Shown: positions 17,518-26,498, numbered from the stretch's first letter. The stretch: DNA of 64,000 bases from Desulfarculales bacterium UBA702 (GCA_002298165.1 DBMI01000038.1:1-64000); one strand, 5' to 3'. Notes: a model not told the origin generated them from the letters alone. Program-made: numbers and translations.

Positions 17518-18288
17518 ATGTCTGAAAGCATACAGTTTCTCACCTCAACTACATTATCAAGCGTGCCCGGGCTGGTGCATGGTTTTTTTACAAGGTCGGG
17601 CGGAGTGAGCGAGCCTCCCTACGATAGCCTGAACGCATCATGGAGCAACGGGGATTCGGAGCAGGCGGTTTCAGAAAACCTTTCGAGGATAATGGGCACG
17701 ATGAGACTGGATCGGCTCGTATCGAGCCGGCAGGTTCACGCAGATACGATCAATCTGGTCAGCGAGAGCACCCTGCCCTCTTTCAAATCGAGGTCCCCCA
17801 TACTCCTTGCGGACCCTGGCGATGCCCTGGTAACCGGCCTTTCCGGCACGGGGGTCCTCATTAAAATTGCCGACTGCCAGTCGGTGTTGCTGGTCGATCC
17901 CGAGAAACATATTGCAGCCAACGTGCATTCCGGCTGGCGCGGGAGCGTCCAAAACATCGCCGGAAAGACCGTGGAATACCTTCGTGAGTACCTCAAATGC
18001 AACCCCGCGAGGATGCTGGCGGCCGTGGGACCATCGCTTGGCCCATGTTGCGCGGAATATAAGAACTTTCAAAGTGAATTCCCGCCCGAATTGTGGCACT
18101 TTCAAACCCGCCCCGGCTACTTCGATTTTTGGGCAATGACGCGGGACCAGTTGGTAAAGTCCGGAGTTCCAGATGAAAACATCGATATTCTCGGCCGGTG
18201 CACCGTTTGCGAGAAAACCATGTTCTTCTCGTACCGCGGCGAGCGCAATACCGGCCGCATGGCAGCAGTGATCGGGTGGAATGATTAG
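17518..18288 (+). CDS. pgeF: Peptidoglycan editing factor PgeF (YfiH/laccase-domain)
   Basis: 256 residues from ATG 17518; the frame is open upstream to 17449 but the added residues look non-coding. The family's metal and catalytic residues are present: SSRQVHAD (His), IADCQSVLL (Cys), and VHSGWRGSVQNI (His), with GPSLGPCCAEY after. Members are cytosolic purine nucleoside phosphorylase-like or peptidoglycan-precursor-editing enzymes that remove wrong residues such as Ser from UDP-MurNAc intermediates. It overlaps pyrK (ATGATTAG), forming an operon with pyrK-pyrD. Confidence 0.92.
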   Translation: MSESIQFLTSTTLSSVPGLVHGFFTRSGGVSEPPYDSLNASWSNGDSEQAVSENLSRIMGTMRLDRLVSSRQVHADTINLVSESTLPSFKSRSPILLADPGDALVTGLSGTGVLIKIADCQSVLLVDPEKHIAANVHSGWRGSVQNIAGKTVEYLREYLKCNPARMLAAVGPSLGPCCAEYKNFQSEFPPELWHFQTRPGYFDFWAMTRDQLVKSGVPDENIDILGRCTVCEKTMFFSYRGERNTGRMAAVIGWND

Positions 18289-19171
18289 ACGAGGCGCCAA
18301 ATTGGAAAAGATCCTCGAAACAGCGCGCATAATCTGCCTGGACAGCCTGGCTCCGACAATTGTTAGACTTCGCCTTGAATCCCCCGCGATCAGTGCGGCG
18401 GCACAGGCCGGACAGTTCGTGATGCTCAAGGTTCGCGAAGGAATCGATCCCCTTCTTCGCCGCCCTTTCTCATTCCACAGAATCCATCCCGATAAGGGGG
18501 AAATTGAAATTCTTTTCCGGATAGCGGGGCGTGGAACGCTTGCTCTTTCACGGCTTGCCCCGGGAGACCGGGTTAGCCTTATCGGACCTCTTGGGAAGGG
18601 GTTCGAGCTTCCACTCGACCGGACCACTCCGATTGCCTTCATCGCAGGAGGAATTGGGATTGCACCGCTTGGCGAACTGATCGCACAGATTCTCTCCGGG
18701 CCTGCCCCGCCCCAGAAAGCGCACCTTTTCTACGGCGCCCGATCGGCATCCGAACTTCTGCCCGCAAATACAGTTGCCGAACTTGGGTTGCCGGTACACT
18801 TTGCAACCGATGACGGAAGCTTCGGCTACAATGGACGCGTAACGAAACTCTTCGAAGAGTTCACCGCGTGTGCGGAGGAGGATTTCAGGCCGGCAGAGAT
18901 TTATTCCTGCGGCCCGCTTGCCATGCAGTACCACGTCGCCAAATGGGCGCTTGCAAATGATGCCCTTTCACAGCTTTCACTCGAATCTCTCATGGGCTGC
19001 GGCATAGGAGCGTGCCTGGGGTGCGCCCTGCCCTCCGCGGATTCCGGTCCGGGACACGATCTGCGCTTTGTCCATGTTTGTGAAGATGGCCCCATATTTT
19101 CCGCAGGATCGATAAAATGGAATCAAATCCTGATCCAACAGTCGCCGCCCCCAACCTATCTGTTCAGCTAG
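18281..19171 (+). CDS. pyrK: Dihydroorotate dehydrogenase electron-transfer subunit PyrK
   Basis: 296 residues. A ferredoxin-reductase-type FAD domain is followed by an NAD-binding part (RPFSFHRI, GPLGKGFEL, FIAGGIGIAPL, HLFYGARSASEL). The C-terminal [2Fe-2S] site is CGIGACLGC with a fourth Cys in FVHVCEDGPIF. PyrK passes electrons from the PyrD FMN to NAD in type 1B dihydroorotate dehydrogenase. Its end overlaps the pyrD start by 55 bases, an unusually long overlap that strongly couples the two. Confidence 0.94.
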   Translation: MIRRGAKLEKILETARIICLDSLAPTIVRLRLESPAISAAAQAGQFVMLKVREGIDPLLRRPFSFHRIHPDKGEIEILFRIAGRGTLALSRLAPGDRVSLIGPLGKGFELPLDRTTPIAFIAGGIGIAPLGELIAQILSGPAPPQKAHLFYGARSASELLPANTVAELGLPVHFATDDGSFGYNGRVTKLFEEFTACAEEDFRPAEIYSCGPLAMQYHVAKWALANDALSQLSLESLMGCGIGACLGCALPSADSGPGHDLRFVHVCEDGPIFSAGSIKWNQILIQQSPPPTYLFS

Positions 19172-20106
19172 GGCCGCTGCACCTCAAAAACCCCGTCATG
19201 ACCGCCTCGGGAACATTTGGTTACGGCGAGGAATATGCCTCGCTTACAGATCTTGGCAGGCTCGGGGCACTGGTTGTTAAGGGGATATCCCTTGAACCCC
19301 GGGCAGGAAATCCACCACCTCGAATTGTTGAAACCCCCGCGGGCATGATCAATGCCATCGGGCTTGAAAATGTTGGTGTGGAAGTATTCCTCCGGGCAAA
19401 ACTGCCCTACCTGCGCGGTCTTGAAGTACCGGTGATCGCGAATATTTTCGGAAACACAATCGAGGAATACGCAGGATTGGCCGAGCGCCTGGATGGTGTG
19501 CCGGGGCTTTCCGCACTGGAAATAAACGTAAGCTGTCCCAATGTAAAGAAGGGAGGGATGGTATTCGGCACCGACCCGGCAATGACCGCGAAGGTGGTCG
19601 AAGCTGTCCGTCGTAAAACCTCGCTGCCTCTTATCACCAAACTTACCCCGAACGTAACCTCGATTGCCGAAATAGCCCGTGCCGCTGAAGGAGCGGGAAG
19701 TGACATACTCTCATGCATCAATACCGTTGCGGCAATGGCCGTTGATGTTTTTTCGAAACGCCCCCGCCTTGCAAATATCTTTGGGGGCCTCTCCGGCCCG
19801 GCCGTCCGGCCCATTGCTCTGCGGTGCGTATTCGAGGTAACCAGGGCGGTACAATGCCCGGTCATAGGAATCGGAGGCATAACGAGCGCAGCCGATGCAC
19901 TGGAATTTATGCTGATCGGAGCGCGAGCCGTGCAGGTGGGTACGGCCAATTTCGTGGATCCATCCGTTACAGGTGAGATAATCGAGGGAATTGGGCTGTT
20001 CCTGAAATCCGAGAAAATTACCGCTCTGTCTGATTTTATCGGAACACTGGATACAAGCTGCCTCTTTCCTTTTGCCGAGGACGCCTGCAATTCAATAGAA
20101 ATTTAG
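19117..20106 (+). CDS. pyrD: Dihydroorotate dehydrogenase, type 1B catalytic subunit
   Basis: 329 residues. FMN barrel motifs: NPVMTASGTFGYGEEYA, KGISLEPR, NAIGLENVGVEVF, ALEINVSCPNVKKGGMVFG (with the catalytic Cys), KLTPNVTSI, and GIGGITSAADALEFMLIGA. It oxidises dihydroorotate to orotate in pyrimidine synthesis and transfers electrons through PyrK to NAD. The N-terminal 15 or so residues coded inside the pyrK overlap are not conserved, so a start slightly downstream is possible, but the ATG at 19117 is the only clear one before the first conserved block. Confidence 0.94.
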   Translation: MESNPDPTVAAPNLSVQLGPLHLKNPVMTASGTFGYGEEYASLTDLGRLGALVVKGISLEPRAGNPPPRIVETPAGMINAIGLENVGVEVFLRAKLPYLRGLEVPVIANIFGNTIEEYAGLAERLDGVPGLSALEINVSCPNVKKGGMVFGTDPAMTAKVVEAVRRKTSLPLITKLTPNVTSIAEIARAAEGAGSDILSCINTVAAMAVDVFSKRPRLANIFGGLSGPAVRPIALRCVFEVTRAVQCPVIGIGGITSAADALEFMLIGARAVQVGTANFVDPSVTGEIIEGIGLFLKSEKITALSDFIGTLDTSCLFPFAEDACNSIEI

Positions 20107-20156
20107 CCGATAGCTTTGCAAAGCCTGCTTTAGAACTGGATTCCCGGTGGCTCTCC

Positions 20157-20756
20157 TCAGCGCATAAAGTCCCTTCCTGCCTTCCTGCACTCATCCAGAG
20201 CCGTAGGATGGTGTGCAATTGCGCCTTTTTGTTCTATTTCCCTGAAGCAAAGCTCCCCTTCCCATGCGATATTCAGGGCATCGAAGAAGTATCTGGCGGT
20301 AAGGATGGCGCACTCGAAGAGGCGCTTTCCGCGGGTGGCCCCGGCACTAAGAAGGAACCCCTTCCTTCGGGATAAGGAAGATTGGCCCTCGGAAGGAGTT
20401 GCAAACCCGGATTCCTTCCTTTTCAGTTCCTGCCGCATATAAGACGCCTGTGAACGGTCCACAAGCAGCTTCAGTTGACCGGGCAATCCATAGAAATAGA
20501 TTGGACTGGCCATTACCACCCGGTCGGCGGAATCCAGCAGTGCGTAGACCTTTTCCATATCATCTTTTTGTACGCAACGGCCCGACCTGTCGCAGTGACC
20601 GCACCCCAGACAGCCCGAAATATCGAGGTCCCTGACGTAGATCCGCTCCGTCCGGTTATCCGCCGCTGAGGATGCACCCTCGATAAAAGCATCGGCCATC
20701 AGGTCGGTATTGCCATTTTTGCGGGGTGAACCGTATATGGCGACTAAAAGCATCAT
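20157..20756 (-). CDS. Iron-sulfur flavoprotein / NADPH-dependent FMN reductase family
   Basis: 199 residues from the ATG at 20756 (or the adjacent one at 20753). It opens with MLLVAIYGSPRKNGNTD, the FMN phosphate loop of flavodoxin-like reductases. A compact cysteine cluster CLGCGHCDRSGRC near 48-60 suits a 4Fe-4S cluster, as in archaeal and anaerobic-bacterial iron-sulfur flavoproteins. VMASPIYFYGLPGQLKLLVDR follows. The probable role is low-potential electron transfer or oxygen/peroxide detoxification. It is convergent with pyrD and stands alone. Confidence 0.85.
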   Translation of the reverse strand: MMLLVAIYGSPRKNGNTDLMADAFIEGASSAADNRTERIYVRDLDISGCLGCGHCDRSGRCVQKDDMEKVYALLDSADRVVMASPIYFYGLPGQLKLLVDRSQASYMRQELKRKESGFATPSEGQSSLSRRKGFLLSAGATRGKRLFECAILTARYFFDALNIAWEGELCFREIEQKGAIAHHPTALDECRKAGRDFMR

Positions 20757-20941
20757 GGCACTCCTGCCAAACGATACGATCTTGTTCAATATCCCCAACA
20801 ATTTTGAGCCGAACCGGCTTTACACGTGAATATATCTCTGCTACTTTGAATCGGGCCTCACTATAGTATCTCCGGCCAAATTCCCGTTAAAAAAATCGAC
20901 CTTCATAACCTGACCCTTTCCACTCTCTAAGGAGTAGAGTC

Positions 20942-21352
20942 ATGCCTGATTGCATCTTCTGCCAGATTATAAAGGGCCAACTCCCGTCTGCGAAGATCTA
21001 TGAAGATGAACGCGTGATCAGCTTCCTGGACATAAATCCGGTCAACCCGGGACATACGCTCGTAATCCCCAAAGCACATTATAAGACTATTTTCGAACTC
21101 CCGGAGGAAGAACTGATCGCCTGCATGAAGGTTGCCCAAAAAATCGCCGGGGCCGTCTTCAAAGGAACCAATGCAGCCGGCCTCAATTTTATCCAGAATA
21201 ACCTGAGGCCTGCCGGGCAGCACGTGGATCATATTCATTTCCACCTTATTCCGCGCTTCCCGCAGGATAATTTTTATACTTCGTGGCCAGGAAAGCCTTA
21301 TCCGCAGGGGGAATTAGAAAAATTGGCCAAGAAAATCATTGGATGCTTCTAG
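20942..21352 (+). CDS. HIT-family nucleotide hydrolase
   Basis: 136 residues with CIFCQIIKGQLPSAKIYEDE at the N-terminus and the histidine triad in HVDHIHFHLIPR near residue 100. HIT proteins hydrolyse phosphoramidates or adenylated nucleotides in the cytosol. A GGAG lies just upstream of the ATG (CTAAGGAGTAGAGTCATG). A rho-independent terminator follows at 21437. It is a single-gene unit. Confidence 0.92.
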   Translation: MPDCIFCQIIKGQLPSAKIYEDERVISFLDINPVNPGHTLVIPKAHYKTIFELPEEELIACMKVAQKIAGAVFKGTNAAGLNFIQNNLRPAGQHVDHIHFHLIPRFPQDNFYTSWPGKPYPQGELEKLAKKIIGCF

Positions 21353-21436
21353 TAGGTCGGGATCGCGGCGCGCTGTCGTTTATTCATCAACGAAAGCTGC
21401 GCCAGTTGGACTCTTTGGGGAGTTTTTACCGGTTTT

Positions 21437-21464
21437 AAGGCGGGCATTGTCCCGCCTTTTTCTG
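21437..21464 (+). terminator. Rho-independent terminator after the HIT gene
   Basis: Stem AAGGCGGG/CCCGCCTT (21437-21444 with 21451-21458), loop CATTGT, then a run of T. Confidence 0.85.
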
Positions 21465-21496
21465 TTGGAAGCTTACCTGAAGCGGATAAATGAATA

Positions 21497-21545
21497 GGGG
21501 CGGCTTTCCGTCGCAGCCCCGCGACTGCGTCTGAAAGCCGCTCCC
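21497..21545. repeat. REP-like long palindrome
   Basis: GGGGCGGCTTTC at 21497-21508 pairs with GAAAGCCGCTCC at 21533-21544, and an inner CGCAG/CTGCG extends the stem. It lies between convergent genes and lacks a T-run. It may be a dispersed palindromic repeat. Confidence 0.5.
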
Positions 21546-21637
21546 AATGTACACTGATCTCAGCGAGCAGAAACCGGCGTGCTAAATAGGAGATAGAGCA
21601 CCCACGGTTCGACGGAGTAACCTAAAAACAGGTCAGG

Positions 21638-21820
21638 CTATTTCGCCAGGGCTCCAGCGAAAATTTTCTGGTTCAGGTTGCCGGAACCGGGGCCACCGCA
21701 GTCGGGAGTATAGCAGGTGACGTCAACGAATCCGCATTTTTGCTTGCATGAAGGGCAACTCGTGGGAGGAGCCTCGGTTTTCAGCGTGTTTCCACAACCA
21801 TTACATTTCCAGGCAGGCAT
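21638..21820 (-). CDS. Small rubredoxin-like zinc/iron-binding protein
   Basis: 60 residues from ATG 21820 (preceded by AGGAGTTAGCG). Cysteine pairs: CNGCG at 6-10, CPSCKQKC, and CYTPDCGG. The first two form a rubredoxin-like or zinc-ribbon knuckle; the third pair is characteristic of a small family seen in anaerobic Desulfobacterota. It may be a one-iron electron carrier or a structural zinc protein. It is a lone gene between the HIT gene and the protease operon. Confidence 0.75.
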   Translation of the reverse strand: MPAWKCNGCGNTLKTEAPPTSCPSCKQKCGFVDVTCYTPDCGGPGSGNLNQKIFAGALAK

Positions 21821-22066
21821 CGCTAACTCCTTTCTGATCAGGGTTGAAAACAAAAACTCAGCCACACTAATTGTCGGTGCCTTTCATTTCCTTATCTTGC
21901 ATGGAGCCTTAGTTTAACAATTAACGATCATCAATGCTAGCTCCTGAGTCGTTTATTTTATTTGTGTGAAATGTTTATTTTTCGATAACGGTTTTCTAGA
22001 TTGAGCAAATGTGCACTTACTGATATTTACCCGCTTTTATGGAGATAGCGGCTAAATGAGGAAGAT

Positions 22067-23371
22067 ATGATCGAATTCAATGCTTTTCTTTTCTTTTTTC
22101 TCGTTCTTTTTGTAGGCCAAAGTGCATTTTCGCTTTGGCTTGACGAAATGAACATCAATTATGCCCAGAAGAACCTGGGCAGAGTTCCGCCGGGGTTTGA
22201 AGAATTTCTTGACTCGGAAAAGCTAGCCCGGATGGGCGCCTACACCGCGCAAAAAGGGCGGCTGGGAGTCATCGGGGAAATAGTATCAAGCACTGTCCTG
22301 TTAGTGATTTTGCTTTCCGGGCTTCTCCCCGCGATCGCCGGAAGGCTGGCGGGTCTTGGGCCCACTTCGATAATTGCAGGCCTGACTTTCTTTTTCATCC
22401 CCGGCGCCATTCAATTCCTGTCAGAGCTTCCTTTCGGCTACTACAACACATTTGTCATCGAAGAAGAATTCGGCTTCAACCGATCCACTTTGAAACTGTG
22501 GATCATTGACCACATCAAAAGCGGGCTTATCGGTACAGCCCTTTTTGCCGCTCTTTTTTCCATTCTGATGCTTCTGATCAGATACTCTCCTCTGCACTGG
22601 TGGTTTTGGGGCTTTTTGATTGTTTCAGTGGTTCAGGTCATCCTTGCTGTACTTTTTCCGGTGGTGATCGCGCCTCTTTTCAACAAGTTCGAGCCTGTGA
22701 AGGACGAAGAGCTGGCTCGAAAGATCATGAGCCTGATGGATGAGAACGGAATCAGGGTGAAAAAGATACTGCAGATGAACGCGGGCGTTCGAAGCCGACA
22801 CACTAACGCATACTTTACCGGCATAGGAAAAACGAAACAAATCGTGCTCTATGACACGCTAATTGAATCCCACAGCCATGATGAAATTCTTTCGGTGCTC
22901 GCGCACGAGGTGGGCCATTTTCGGAAAAAGCATGTCTTGAAACAACTGGCGGTTTTCGCATTCTTCCTGCTCGCGGCCTTCTACATCACCTGGCTTTTTG
23001 TCCGCTGGTCCCTTCCCTACGACACATTCGGTTTTGGCTCCGTTATGCCGTACGCGGGGCTTTTCCTGGCGGGGATTTTCTGGCAGAAGGCCGGCTTTTT
23101 CCTCCAACCGATCTACATGAGCATATCGAGAAGATTCGAGAAGCAGGCGGACACATACGCAATAAACATGCTTCGCACAGCCTCACCTTTGATCACAGCC
23201 ATGAAGAGGCTTTCGACAGACAATCTTTCGAACCTCAATCCGCATCCGCTTTATGCGCGGTTCCACTATTCGCACCCTCCCGTTCTCAACCGGCTGAATC
23301 AACTCGAAGAGGCTGAGAGAAGGCTTGATGAAAACGGTCCGCACCAACCCAGGAGGGCTGCCGGTTCATGA
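22067..23371 (+). CDS. M48-family membrane metallopeptidase (Ste24/CAAX-prenyl-protease-like)
   Basis: 434 residues with several membrane helices. The zinc site is LAHEVGHFRKKH at about 278-289, and the third ligand is in RRFEKQADTYA. The N-terminus has the Ste24 pattern (YAQKNLG), then FGFNRSTLKLWIIDHIK. Ste24 homologues cleave membrane or misfolded proteins at the inner membrane. GAGGAAG precedes the ATG. It overlaps the DUF554 gene by four bases. Confidence 0.92.
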   Translation: MIEFNAFLFFFLVLFVGQSAFSLWLDEMNINYAQKNLGRVPPGFEEFLDSEKLARMGAYTAQKGRLGVIGEIVSSTVLLVILLSGLLPAIAGRLAGLGPTSIIAGLTFFFIPGAIQFLSELPFGYYNTFVIEEEFGFNRSTLKLWIIDHIKSGLIGTALFAALFSILMLLIRYSPLHWWFWGFLIVSVVQVILAVLFPVVIAPLFNKFEPVKDEELARKIMSLMDENGIRVKKILQMNAGVRSRHTNAYFTGIGKTKQIVLYDTLIESHSHDEILSVLAHEVGHFRKKHVLKQLAVFAFFLLAAFYITWLFVRWSLPYDTFGFGSVMPYAGLFLAGIFWQKAGFFLQPIYMSISRRFEKQADTYAINMLRTASPLITAMKRLSTDNLSNLNPHPLYARFHYSHPPVLNRLNQLEEAERRLDENGPHQPRRAAGS

Positions 23372-24069
23372 CGGGTACTTTCATAAACACCGGGGCGATT
23401 GTGGCCGGGAGCGTTCTTGGCGCCCTTGCGGGATCGAGGCTGCCCGGCAGTATGCGCAAGAGCGTACTCTATGGGCTGGGGCTGGTGACGCTTCTGATCG
23501 GCTTCCAGATGGCGATGAAGACACAGAACATCCTTGTGGTGCTGGGGGCCATACTGCTCGGGGTCATAATTGGTGAGGCGCTGCATATAGAAGACCGTGT
23601 GCAGGACATTGGTGAGTTCTTTCAGGAGAAGCTCTCGCGCGGCACAGGGCAGCAATCCATTGCCAAAGGGTTTGTGACCGCGAGCCTGGTTTTTTGCATT
23701 GGGCCAATGGCAATCCTGGGATCTATTTCCGATGGCCTCTCCGGAGACTTTCGCCTGCTTTCGATAAAATCGGTGCTCGACGGCTTTGCATCGATGGCGT
23801 TTGCGGCAAGCCTCGGATGGGGCGTGCTGCTCTCCGCCGTGGCCGTGCTAGCATACCAGGGCGGAATAACGATCTTTGCAGGAGGCCTCTCGGAAATTTT
23901 GACCGAGCCGATGATAGCCGAAATGACCGCAACCGGCGGAGTGATAATCATCGCAATCGGGATCAATCTTCTGGATATCAAACAATTGCGGCTTGCCAAT
24001 TATATCCCGGCGATTTTCATCGCCCCGGTCATAGTGGCCCTCATCCCTCTTGTTAAGGCGCTGCTTTAG
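23368..24069 (+). CDS. DUF554-family membrane protein
   Basis: 233 residues, almost wholly hydrophobic with seven or so helices. TGTFINTGAIVAGSVLGAL at the start, VLGAILLGVIIGEAL, SLVFCIGPMAILGSISDGL and a GIGINLL-like C-terminal repeat match DUF554 (YdfK-like). The transport or other function is unknown. It is translationally coupled to the M48 protease, suggesting co-expression. Confidence 0.9.
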   Translation: MTGTFINTGAIVAGSVLGALAGSRLPGSMRKSVLYGLGLVTLLIGFQMAMKTQNILVVLGAILLGVIIGEALHIEDRVQDIGEFFQEKLSRGTGQQSIAKGFVTASLVFCIGPMAILGSISDGLSGDFRLLSIKSVLDGFASMAFAASLGWGVLLSAVAVLAYQGGITIFAGGLSEILTEPMIAEMTATGGVIIIAIGINLLDIKQLRLANYIPAIFIAPVIVALIPLVKALL

Positions 24070-24181
24070 GAAGAGCAGATAAATAAGGTTGGCAGGGTTC
24101 CCCGTTCGTTCAATTTGCTAAACAGACCTGCATCACCTCTCCCGATTCCAAAATGACCCACTACCTGGTGCCAGCCCACTG

Positions 24182-24212
24182 TTGACACAGGTGGCGAAAA
24201 ATGCTTTATATT
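24182..24212 (+). promoter_or_regulatory. Candidate sigma70 promoter of tRNA-Leu
   Basis: TTGACA at 24182-24187 and an AT-rich -10 (TTATAT/TATATT, 24206-24212) with an 18-19 base spacer. It faces the tRNA about 125 bases downstream, which leaves a structured leader. Confidence 0.5.
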
Positions 24213-24234
24213 GAGATTTCGCGCAATACGGGCA

Positions 24235-24292
24235 GGCGAGAGTGGCGAAAGTTGTTCCCGCTTTGTTCTCGCATTTGGAAAATAGCGGGAAC
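24235..24292 (+). other. tRNA-leader with a tRNA-like 5' duplication and hairpin
   Basis: GCGAGAGTGGCGAAA at 24236-24250 is identical to the first 15 bases of the tRNA-Leu 100 bases downstream. It is followed by a perfect 9-base stem GTTCCCGCT/AGCGGGAAC (24254-24262 with 24284-24292). It may be a decayed tRNA copy, an integration scar or a processing element. Confidence 0.55.
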
Positions 24293-24335
24293 GCTAGACA
24301 AGACCAGAACCCGCAAACATAGGCCAGATAAGAAC

Positions 24336-24422
24336 GCGAGAGTGGCGAAAATGGTAGACGCACTGGACTTAGGATCCAGCCCTGGCAACAGGATGGGGGT
24401 TCAAATCCCCCCTCTCGCACCA
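24336..24422 (+). tRNA. tRNA-Leu (anticodon TAG)
   Basis: Acceptor GCGAGAG/CTCTCGC, a class II variable arm (CCTGGCAACAGG), anticodon stem CTGGA/TCCAG around loop CTTAGGA (anticodon TAG), T arm GGGGGTTCAAATCCCCC, discriminator A and encoded CCA at 24420-24422. Confidence 0.95.
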
Positions 24423-24480
24423 GAGAATTTGCGCCTATTACGGCTAGTACATACCATCTCATCAGAAAGGTGATAACAGA

Positions 24481-25854
24481 GTGGATATGAACGTTTCAGT
24501 AACCGACGTCAATCCCGGCCAGAAAAAACTTCGTGTCGAAATACCCGCATCCAGGGTCCGGGAAGAATTCGAAGGAAAGTATCGCGATCTCGCAAAAAAG
24601 GTGAAGCTCAAAGGATTCAGGCCGGGCAAGGTGCCGCGGAATATCATCAAGTCATATTACGAGAAGGCGGTCGAGCATGAGGTTTCTTCGCAGTTCATTC
24701 AGGAAACCTTCCCTGACGCACTCAAGGAAGCCAATCTCAAGCCGCTCACCCAAGCCGATGTGAGTGAATCCAACTTTGAAGACGACGGTTCTTTTTCCTA
24801 TACCGCGATGGTAGACATCAGCCCGCCTTTCGAGTTGCCGGAGTATAAAGGGCTGAAGCTTTATAAAGCTCCAATCGAAGTACCAGAGGAGCAGGTCGAC
24901 GCCGAAATCGAGAGGATCAGGCAGGGGCATGCCCAACTCAAGGCAGTAGAGTCGGACCGGTCGATCCGCGACGGGGATGTCGCTGTGGTCGATTTTACTC
25001 CAACGGTGGAGGGGAAGGTTTTTGAAAAAGGGCAAACCCAGGATTTCATGGTCGAGATCGGCAAGGGTGCTCTTCACCCTGATTTCGACAAGCACCTGAT
25101 TGGGCATAAACGGGGAGAGACTTTCTCCTTTGAGCTTGACTATCCCGCCGAGACCCCCACCAAGGATATCGCCGGAAAGCGCGTCCATTTTGAGGTGGCT
25201 GTAAAAGAGCTGAAAGAAAAGGAACTGCCTGAACTAAACGATGAGTTCGCGCAGTCTATCGCTGGCTCAAAGTTCGACACGATCGAGGACCTGAAAGAAG
25301 AGGTCCGAAAACAGATTCGCGAGCGCGAGGAGCAGAAGGTATCGCACGAGCTGAGCACCATGATTACCGAAAAGCTCCTTCGCAGGGCCCCATTCGAAGT
25401 GTCCCCAAGAGTAGTGGAAGCCGAGACCGGCAAAATGGCCGACAATTTGCGCTACCAATTCGAGAGTCAGGGACTTAAATTCGATGCAGCACGTTTCGAT
25501 TCGCCGGAGTTTCGATCAAGTTACAAGACCCAGGCCGAGAAGAATGTGCGCATACGGCTGATATTGGGCAAGATAGCCGAGGCGGAACAAATAAGCCTGA
25601 GTGATGCGGATAATGATGATATTTACCGCGAGATTGGGAGCGCCTACGGTATTGACGCCGACAAGGTCAAGCGGGAATACGCGGACAGCTCGTTCGTTGA
25701 GCAGAGCCGTGAAAGAAAGATCGAAGACAAAGTCCTGAAATTAATAGAGGCCGAAGCCGTCTATGTGGAAACGCCTGAAGAAGGGCGTGATCCCGAAGAG
25801 GCTTCAGGGTCCGAAGGCGGCGCCGAACAGGCCGAATCCGCCAAACAGGAGTAG
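24481..25854 (+). CDS. tig: Trigger factor
   Basis: 457 residues. N-terminal ribosome-binding domain with KKVKLKGFRPGKVPRNIIKSYY near 38-58; a middle FKBP-type PPIase domain with GDVAVVDFTPTVEGK and the VEIGKGALHPDF stretch; a long charged helical C-terminal arm ending in an acidic tail. It binds near the ribosomal exit tunnel and assists early folding. The start may be GTG 24481 or ATG 24487. It is immediately followed by clpP (two bases), the common tig-clpP order; clpX is not next to them here. Confidence 0.96.
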   Translation: MDMNVSVTDVNPGQKKLRVEIPASRVREEFEGKYRDLAKKVKLKGFRPGKVPRNIIKSYYEKAVEHEVSSQFIQETFPDALKEANLKPLTQADVSESNFEDDGSFSYTAMVDISPPFELPEYKGLKLYKAPIEVPEEQVDAEIERIRQGHAQLKAVESDRSIRDGDVAVVDFTPTVEGKVFEKGQTQDFMVEIGKGALHPDFDKHLIGHKRGETFSFELDYPAETPTKDIAGKRVHFEVAVKELKEKELPELNDEFAQSIAGSKFDTIEDLKEEVRKQIREREEQKVSHELSTMITEKLLRRAPFEVSPRVVEAETGKMADNLRYQFESQGLKFDAARFDSPEFRSSYKTQAEKNVRIRLILGKIAEAEQISLSDADNDDIYREIGSAYGIDADKVKREYADSSFVEQSRERKIEDKVLKLIEAEAVYVETPEEGRDPEEASGSEGGAEQAESAKQE

Positions 25855-25856
25855 AG

Positions 25857-26468
25857 ATGATGGGACTTATTCCTATAGTAATTGAACAGAGCAGCCGGGG
25901 CGAGCGCGCTTTCGACATATATTCGAGGCTGCTGCGGGACAGGATTGTATTTCTCGGCACGGCTATAAATGATGATGTGGCAAACGTCATTATCGCCCAG
26001 ATGCTTTTTCTTGAGTCAGAAGATCCGGACAAAGACATCCATTTCTACGTCAATTCACCGGGCGGCCTGGTTACAGCCGGCCTTGCAGTCTACGACACGA
26101 TGCAGTACATAAAACCGAAAGTTTCGACTTTGTGCATGGGGCAGGCCGCGAGCATGGCTGCCATTTTGCTTACGGCAGGCGAGAAGGGCAAGCGTTTTGC
26201 CCTGCCTCACGCACGCATAATGCTCCACCAGCCGATGGGCGGGTTCCAGGGGCAGGCAACCGATGTTGACATCCAGGCAAAAGAGATTCTGCGCATGCGC
26301 GAAGAACTCAACAACATCCTGGTCGAGCATACGGGGAAGCCTTACGAACAGATCCATCGTGATACAGACCGTGATTTTTTCATGTCCGGCGAACAGGCCA
26401 AGGATTACGGACTCATTGACGAGGTAATTTCCCTCAGGAGTACGGACCGGCCGCTAAAACCGGTTTAA
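25857..26468 (+). CDS. clpP: ATP-dependent Clp protease proteolytic subunit
   Basis: 203 residues. Catalytic Ser in MGQAASMAA, His in ALPHARIMLHQP, and Asp in the DxDIQAKEI helix region. FYVNSPGGLVTAGLAVYDTMQ is the oxyanion and hydrophobic-patch block. It forms the tetradecameric protease chamber fed by Clp ATPases. Two ATG codons overlap at the start. A strong hairpin follows the gene at 26499. Confidence 0.96.
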   Translation: MMGLIPIVIEQSSRGERAFDIYSRLLRDRIVFLGTAINDDVANVIIAQMLFLESEDPDKDIHFYVNSPGGLVTAGLAVYDTMQYIKPKVSTLCMGQAASMAAILLTAGEKGKRFALPHARIMLHQPMGGFQGQATDVDIQAKEILRMREELNNILVEHTGKPYEQIHRDTDRDFFMSGEQAKDYGLIDEVISLRSTDRPLKPV

Positions 26469-26498
26469 GCTCCAAAATAACCCCTTTTCGAATAAACA

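Noticed and set aside
17671..18642. 323-codon minus-strand frame over pgeF and pyrK
   Set aside because: Shadow of two well-supported genes; composition is typical of a reverse-frame artefact.
24133..24462. 109-codon minus-strand frame over the tRNA-Leu region
   Set aside because: Covers the tRNA and has no homology signal.
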